Assembly (NCBI GenBank): GCA_023415725.1
Contig: JAEZJR010000322.1
Span: 1 to 9,164 of the forward strand
Direction: 5' to 3'
Length of the DNA: 9,164 nucleotides
Origin: Acidobacteriota bacterium
GTDB lineage: Bacteria; Acidobacteriota; Blastocatellia; Pyrinomonadales; Pyrinomonadaceae
Shown here: in pieces, positions 5,537 through 9,164 of the stretch
Layout of the letters: each line of letters opens with the position of its first letter
Numbering within the stretch: position 1 is the first letter of the stretch
Position numbers and translations under genes: made by a program
Notes under the pieces: generated by a model
Seen by the model: only the letters and a program-made list of their open reading frames with translations
What the model was told of the DNA's origin: nothing
The model's database searches: none

Positions 5537-5890
5537 ATGACCATAGTGAACGACCCGATCGTTCGGGAGCTGGAAGTGAAGTTGGAAAGGGTACGGCTGC
5601 AGCTGCGGCTGACGAGCGAGATATACGAGCTGCAGGCGGGGGAGTTGAGAACCGCGAATAGTGACCTGCAGGCGATGAACGAAAGACTTGTGTCGGCCGC
5701 ACGTACGCTCGAAGCGAGCAGGGACGAGCTGCGGTCCGTCGTCGAGACACTGTACGCGATCAATCAGACGAGGAGCGGGCAGGAAGAGAAAATGCTCGAA
5801 TTGAAGAACGAGGTGAATGAGCTTCGCGTGAAGCTGGGGTTGGAACCGAAATACGAGGTGGCTCCGGGCGAAGAACGGGCAGAAGGTTAG
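5537..5890 (+). CDS. coiled-coil protein, 117 aa, like the helical linker of CheR/PAS-type kinases
   Basis: AAGGA at 5524-5528 lies 8 bases before the ATG, a well-supported start just behind a terminator. Residues 8 to about 100 are nearly continuous coiled coil. The stretch ELRTANSDLQAMNERLVSAA, then LEASRDELRSVVETLYAIN, resembles the repetitive LQ-xxNEEL-type helical linker of CheB/CheR-PAS histidine kinases. The end (EPKYEVAPGEERAEG) is probably disordered. It has no catalytic domain, signal or membrane segment. Its frame continues, past a single TAG (5888-5890), straight into a histidine kinase C-terminus. It may be a genuine small element protein like its two small neighbours, or the surviving linker of a kinase whose middle was deleted. 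Expression signals favour a gene; the kinase-like repeat and shared frame favour the other view. Confidence 0.65.
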   Translation: MTIVNDPIVRELEVKLERVRLQLRLTSEIYELQAGELRTANSDLQAMNERLVSAARTLEASRDELRSVVETLYAINQTRSGQEEKMLELKNEVNELRVKLGLEPKYEVAPGEERAEG

Positions 5891-6007
5891 ACGCAACGCG
5901 TCCAGATGATCGGCGGCTCTATCGATATCGAATCGGAGATCGGGCACGGCACGACGCTTTACGTAAAAGCCCCGCTGAACGGGCACCAGACCCAGCCGCA
6001 GTATTGA
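5891..6007 (+). pseudogene. 3' remnant of a histidine kinase (HATPase G2 box)
   Basis: Thirty-eight codons after the TAG at 5888-5890 read TQRVQMIGGSIDIESEIG, then HGTTLYVKAPL, and end at TGA 6005-6007. GGS-I-ES-xGHGT-Y-K-P is the classic last strand and G2 box of the GHKL ATPase domain of sensor histidine kinases, normally followed within 5-20 residues by the protein end, as here. Everything upstream that a kinase needs (H box, N box, G1 box) is missing, so it cannot work alone. Homology starts almost exactly at the stop of the preceding gene, marking a rearrangement or integration junction at about 5890-5900. Confidence 0.65.
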
Positions 6008-6307
6008 CCCTGTCTTTTTACATACTTCTTTTTCACATTGCACGGCCCGAGGGACCTGTGCTATCAACTACCTGCTCGGCAACGGGAGCGATCCTCATTC
6101 GATCCTGACCTGCGTCGGACCCTATCCGTAATTCGCATCGACGCTGCAAGTGCAGCGGGCCGTGTGCGTTCAGGATACAGAGCCGGAAACGGCAAAAAGT
6201 TCCACCAGACCTTAGAACAATTTGCGAAGGGGGGCCGAAACCAGGGTGCCGCTGTGCCCAGCCGCCGTAATATCGGAGCGTGTCGGGCTTCCATCGTGGA
6301 TCTGAGT
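6008..6307. other. 300-bp intergenic region upstream of the secreted-protein pair
   Basis: No gene seen. The open frame running into the next gene from 6038 is Arg-rich and not protein-like. The first 30 bases are pyrimidine-rich. Small hairpins: GCTGC-AAGT-GCAGC (6143-6156) and GCCG-GAAA-CGGC (6182-6193). The promoter of the following pair must lie here, but I cannot place it with confidence. Confidence 0.55.
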
Positions 6308-7087
6308 ATGAAAGCGAGCAGTATTCTTTTCGTTATTGCCATCCTGACGATCACATTTGCCACGGCATTTGGGCAGGACGAGTATGTGAGCGATGACAAG
6401 ATCGAGCCCGGAATGTACCGGGAGATCGGCGAGCTGGTGCTTTCCGGACACAAGACCGTACAGATCCAGGCGGGGCAGGAACTGCAATTTCGCGTGCTTT
6501 CGACGGTGATGGGGAGGTCAGGATCTTATCGTGAGGTGGTCGCGCCGGCGACGTGGTCGGTCGAAGGTGCGGAGGGCGTTTCGATAGATGCGAAAGGGAA
6601 GCTCACGGTCACGGCCGGCGTTCGGCACGGCGCACGGTTCAAGATCACGGCGAACTTGGTGATCAAGGAACCCTGGGAGGAAACCGGCTACAACGCGACG
6701 GTAAAACAGGACGTGATCGTTTACGACCCGAAGGAGAATCCGCTGGTGGGGATCTGGACCCAGACCGGCTTGACGGCATGCAACGGGCGCAGACTCGATG
6801 TGACCGCGCACAATTCGTTGAGATGGCTGGAATTCAGAGCGGACGGAACGTACACGGCCGCCGTAGCGCCGTTCGAGGCGTATAACGACTACTGGGGCAA
6901 GTACACGTTCGACAAGAAAACGAAAACGCTGAAGCTCACGCTCGACGGGGGTAACAGCGAACTGGTGTACATTCGGACGGACGGCCGATTCGCCGTCAGG
7001 AACGGAGTACTCGAGATAACGGGGATGCAGCTTAATCCGAGCCGTCAATACACGAAGCCGTGCAAGGCTCAGTTCGGCAAAAAATAA
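6308..7087 (+). CDS. secreted 259-aa protein, possible Ig-like and lipocalin-like parts
   Basis: The start was set at the ATG at 6308 because it opens a clean signal peptide: MKASS, a hydrophobic core (ILFVIAILTITFATA), and likely cleavage at AFG-QD near residue 22. The longer frame upstream does not look coding. The mature protein is beta-rich. Residues about 47-138 (QIQAGQELQFRV, WSVEGAEGVSIDAKGKLTVT) resemble a bacterial Ig-like (BIG2-type) domain. Residues about 144-245 (PLVGIWTQTG, LEFRADGTYTA, WGKYTFDKKTKTLKL) resemble a lipocalin-like or META-type barrel. C158 and C252 could form a disulfide. The ribosome-binding site is weak. The TPR gene follows 2 bp later. Periplasmic or surface location is likely; function unknown. 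Confidence 0.75.
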   Translation: MKASSILFVIAILTITFATAFGQDEYVSDDKIEPGMYREIGELVLSGHKTVQIQAGQELQFRVLSTVMGRSGSYREVVAPATWSVEGAEGVSIDAKGKLTVTAGVRHGARFKITANLVIKEPWEETGYNATVKQDVIVYDPKENPLVGIWTQTGLTACNGRRLDVTAHNSLRWLEFRADGTYTAAVAPFEAYNDYWGKYTFDKKTKTLKLTLDGGNSELVYIRTDGRFAVRNGVLEITGMQLNPSRQYTKPCKAQFGKK

Positions 7088-7089
7088 GT

Positions 7090-7722
7090 ATGAGAACGAC
7101 GTTGATCATTACACTGCTATTTCTCCTGGGGATCAGTGCTTCGGCGCAAGGAACCGGTCGGTCCACGCCCTCGGACGACGCTGCTCGGCTGGCTGCGTTG
7201 CGGGAAGTTGAGAAACATACGACGGACATCAACTCGCATCCGGACGATCCGGACGCGTACATGCTTCGGGCGAAGGCCTTGGTCGTGTTGGGGCGGACCG
7301 ATGAGGCCATCGCTGATCTCACTCGGGCGATCGGACTTTCGAAGCACCCTTATTACAAGGCACAGACGATGTCGGACCGCGGAAAGGTTTATCTGAAGCG
7401 GGGCGAATACGCGAAAGCGAACGCGGACTTTTCGGCGGTGATCGAACTGGAGGGAGCAGACGCGTACAATCCTGGGGCGTACCTGAACAGGGCCCGATCG
7501 CAGAAGGAACAAGGTGTACTAACCGAGGCCTTGAAGGATGCGGGAGAGGCGATAAGACTCTATTCGACTTTGAAAAAGACGGGTGCGAAGAAGCAGCTTG
7601 GCGATGCCTACGCACTGCGCTCGGAGATCCACTGTGCGATAGGCGACGCGAGTGCCGCCTCAGCCGATGCAACTAAGGCCGAAGCGCTGGGAATAAAAGC
7701 GGAGAGGTGCGGTACGAAATAG
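7090..7722 (+). CDS. secreted TPR-repeat protein, 210 aa
   Basis: The start at 7090, not an earlier in-frame codon, gives a signal peptide (MRTTLIITLLFLLGISASAQ, cleavage near 20). It lies 2 bp after the preceding stop, consistent with translational coupling and the lack of its own Shine-Dalgarno. About four tetratricopeptide repeats cover 54-83 (DAYMLRAKALVVLGRTDEAI), 92-121 (MSDRGKVYLKRGEYAKANAD), 128-157 and 171-200. The spacing and small residues (A/G at 8, A at 20, D/P near the end) are typical. It is probably a periplasmic or surface protein-protein interaction scaffold, perhaps acting with the 259-aa neighbour; that pairing is inference from gene order. Confidence 0.85.
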   Translation: MRTTLIITLLFLLGISASAQGTGRSTPSDDAARLAALREVEKHTTDINSHPDDPDAYMLRAKALVVLGRTDEAIADLTRAIGLSKHPYYKAQTMSDRGKVYLKRGEYAKANADFSAVIELEGADAYNPGAYLNRARSQKEQGVLTEALKDAGEAIRLYSTLKKTGAKKQLGDAYALRSEIHCAIGDASAASADATKAEALGIKAERCGTK

Positions 7723-7789
7723 GTACAACTCAAACCGCGTCTTTGCAGGCAGGTCCCGCAGAGCATCTGAAGCCGCTTGCAACTAGCAC

Positions 7790-8275
7790 TCACAGTTTGC
7801 GGTACATGATGTAGGCGTTGGTGAGGCCGTTTTGTTTGTGGCGGATAGCGTCGGGGATCTCGCCGATAACCTCAAAGCCGACGCTTTTCCAGAGGTTGAC
7901 CGCGACGGTGTTTGATTTGACGACGAAGTTGAACTGGATGGCGTGGTAGCCGATCCGTTTGGCTTCTTCGATCGAGTGCAGAGCCATCAATTTGCCTATT
8001 CCCTTGCCTTTCGCGTCGGGAGAGACCATGTAGCCGCCGTTGCCGATGTGGTCTCCGAGTCCGGGTTGGTTTGCCTTGAGCCAATAAGTGCCGACGATCT
8101 CGCCCTCCTCCTCCGCGACGTAAACGTGCTTTTCGGGTGAGAACCAGAACGCGATCATTTCCTGCTCCGGGGTATCCGGGGCGAAAGTATAAGTGTCACC
8201 GCCGGCGATGACGGACTTGATGATCCGCCAAACGGCTCGCTTGTCGGCCTCTTTCGCTTTGCGTATCTCTGCCAT
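7790..8275 (-). CDS. GNAT-family N-acetyltransferase, 161 aa
   Basis: Cytoplasmic acetyl-CoA-dependent acyltransferase. Length is typical of the single-domain family. Motif A is VSPDAKGKGIGKLM (84-97), with the acetyl-CoA-binding K/Q-x-x-G-x-G/A pattern at 89-94. Motif B follows with N122, AVNLWKSVGFEV (125-136). The early strands HVYVAEEEGEIVGTYWL (50-66) form the usual hairpin. The substrate cannot be read from sequence. No Shine-Dalgarno precedes the ATG, but TATTAT lies 6 bases upstream on this strand, as for a leaderless mRNA. It sits 49 bases downstream of the S9 peptidase on the same strand, so cotranscription is also possible. It converges with the TPR gene. Confidence 0.9.
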   Translation of the reverse strand: MAEIRKAKEADKRAVWRIIKSVIAGGDTYTFAPDTPEQEMIAFWFSPEKHVYVAEEEGEIVGTYWLKANQPGLGDHIGNGGYMVSPDAKGKGIGKLMALHSIEEAKRIGYHAIQFNFVVKSNTVAVNLWKSVGFEVIGEIPDAIRHKQNGLTNAYIMYRKL

Positions 8276-8324
8276 AAATAAATAATACGCTCGAACTCCG
8301 CGAAAGAGGCCAACGCGTCCGAAT

Positions 8325-9164
8325 TCACTTCAAATACTTCTCGAACCAATCAAGATTCGCCTGCATCGCGGCGATCTGCATTTTGGGCTCGTTCGGGCCA
8401 TGGGGCTGACGGGGGAGGATGAGCATTCGCGTCGGGACGCCCTGACGTTTAAGGGCGGTGTAGAGCTGGTAGCCCTGTTCGATCGGGACGCGGATGTCGG
8501 CCTCGCCGTGCTGGACGAGGGTCGGGGTCGTGACGCCCTTGATGTTGAACATCGCTGAGTGTTTTGCGTAGACCTCGGGACTTTCCCAGAATTCGCCCCC
8601 GAAATAATCGGGCACGAATGAGGGGATGTCGGCGGTGCCGTTGAAGCTCATCAGGTTGGTGACCGGGGCTCCGGCGGAGGCGGCCTTGAAGCGTTTCGTT
8701 TTGGTGATGATCGTCGAGGTCATGTAGCCGCCGTAGCTCCAGCCCATCACGCCCAGGCGTTCGGGGTCGGCGACCCCCATCGCGATCACGTGGTCGACGC
8801 CGGTCATCAGATCCTCGTAATCCATCCCGCCCCAGTCCTTGATGTTCGCGCGCCGGAACTCGACCCCGTAACCCGACGATCCGCGCGGGTTGGGGCGGAG
8901 GACGGCATAGCCTTTCGATGCGAACGTGGCGATCGGGTAAACGCCACGGCCGCCGATGTAGCTTTGCTGGAACACTCCCGCCGGCCCGCCGTGAATGTTA
9001 AGGATGAGCGGCACCTTGGTGCCCGCAGTGTATCCGACGGGGTAGGTCAGAAGCCCCTCGATCTCGCGGCCGTCCTTGCTCTTCCAGTTAACGACCTCGG
9101 TCCTGCCGTGCGGCATCTGGCGGTAGCTGTCGTTCGCCTTCGAGACCTGGACGGGTGTTGCGTC
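8325..9164 (-). CDS. S9 prolyl oligopeptidase-family serine peptidase, C-terminal part
   Basis: The window holds the alpha/beta-hydrolase catalytic domain; the frame is open to the right edge, so the N-terminal beta-propeller (several hundred residues in this family) lies outside. Numbering from the internal ATG at 9116: the oxyanion region LNIHGGPAG (39-47), NPRGSSGYG (76-84), nucleophile S127 in GWSYGGYM, acid D207 in HGEADIRVP and base H239 in RQPHGP. All three catalytic residues are present and the end (LDWFEKYLK) is typical, so the enzyme is probably active. It most resembles acylaminoacyl-peptidase/dipeptidyl-peptidase-type members, often periplasmic in Gram-negatives, but the signal peptide is not visible here. 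That ATG is not taken as the start because residues encoded upstream (DATPVQVSKANDSYRQ) continue the family pattern. Confidence 0.93.
   Translation of the reverse strand, partial: DATPVQVSKANDSYRQMPHGRTEVVNWKSKDGREIEGLLTYPVGYTAGTKVPLILNIHGGPAGVFQQSYIGGRGVYPIATFASKGYAVLRPNPRGSSGYGVEFRRANIKDWGGMDYEDLMTGVDHVIAMGVADPERLGVMGWSYGGYMTSTIITKTKRFKAASAGAPVTNLMSFNGTADIPSFVPDYFGGEFWESPEVYAKHSAMFNIKGVTTPTLVQHGEADIRVPIEQGYQLYTALKRQGVPTRMLILPRQPHGPNEPKMQIAAMQANLDWFEKYLK

Noticed and set aside
5263..5763. Minus-strand 166-aa frame across the terminator and the 117-aa gene
   Set aside because: Ser-rich shadow of the coiled-coil gene, with no ribosome-binding site; the other strand has a better start and terminator context.
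6038..6307. N-terminal extension of the 259-aa secreted protein
   Set aside because: The extension is Arg-rich and not protein-like, and it would bury a clear signal peptide that begins at the ATG at 6308.
7060..7089. Earlier start for the TPR protein
   Set aside because: It overlaps the end of the preceding gene and places ten polar residues before an obvious signal peptide.
1..9164. tRNA, rRNA, CRISPR array, transposase or integrase
   Set aside because: No matching motifs, repeat-spacer pattern or catalytic signatures were seen on either strand.

Overview
The window looks like the right-hand part of an integrated mobile element joined to ordinary chromosomal DNA of a GC-rich Gram-negative bacterium. 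The host is perhaps an acidobacterium: the secreted proteins have short signal peptides ending in AFGQ or ASAQ, and they sit near an S9 peptidase and a TPR protein. This placement is inference from sequence style only. No tRNA, rRNA, CRISPR array, integrase or transposase is visible.

Element side (1 to about 5890). The window opens inside a primase-helicase gene (zinc finger, TOPRIM, RecA-like ATPase, C-terminal HTH), the probable replication protein of a plasmid-, phage- or satellite-like element. Next comes an unrecognised 208-aa gene. It converges on a visibly AT-richer minus-strand gene for a PIN-domain nuclease (DUF4935-like), a likely cargo gene. The two share a long hairpin between their 3' ends. 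After a 770-bp gene-poor stretch with hairpins and a possible decayed gene tail come three small, helix-rich orphan genes (89 aa +, 81 aa -, 117 aa +). A candidate structured RNA ending at a textbook intrinsic terminator (5435-5464) lies between the second and third. A 15-bp exact repeat inside a longer imperfect repeat occurs just after the primase stop codon and again near 4380, bracketing the 208-aa and PIN genes.

Junction (about 5890-6007). Directly after the 117-aa gene, in the same frame past a single TAG, lies the last ~36 codons of a histidine kinase (G2 box of the HATPase domain). Either the element sits in the 3' end of a kinase gene, or a kinase gene lost its middle.

Chromosomal side (6008-9164). 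Two secreted-protein genes lie 2 bp apart (259-aa protein with possible Ig-like and lipocalin-like parts; 210-aa TPR protein). They converge on a minus-strand GNAT acetyltransferase, which lies downstream of the catalytic domain of an S9 prolyl oligopeptidase-family peptidase cut by the window edge. These look like ordinary genome content.

The most notable items are the possible noncoding RNA at 5318-5464, the paired repeats, the PIN cargo gene and the kinase-tail junction. None alone proves a new system.
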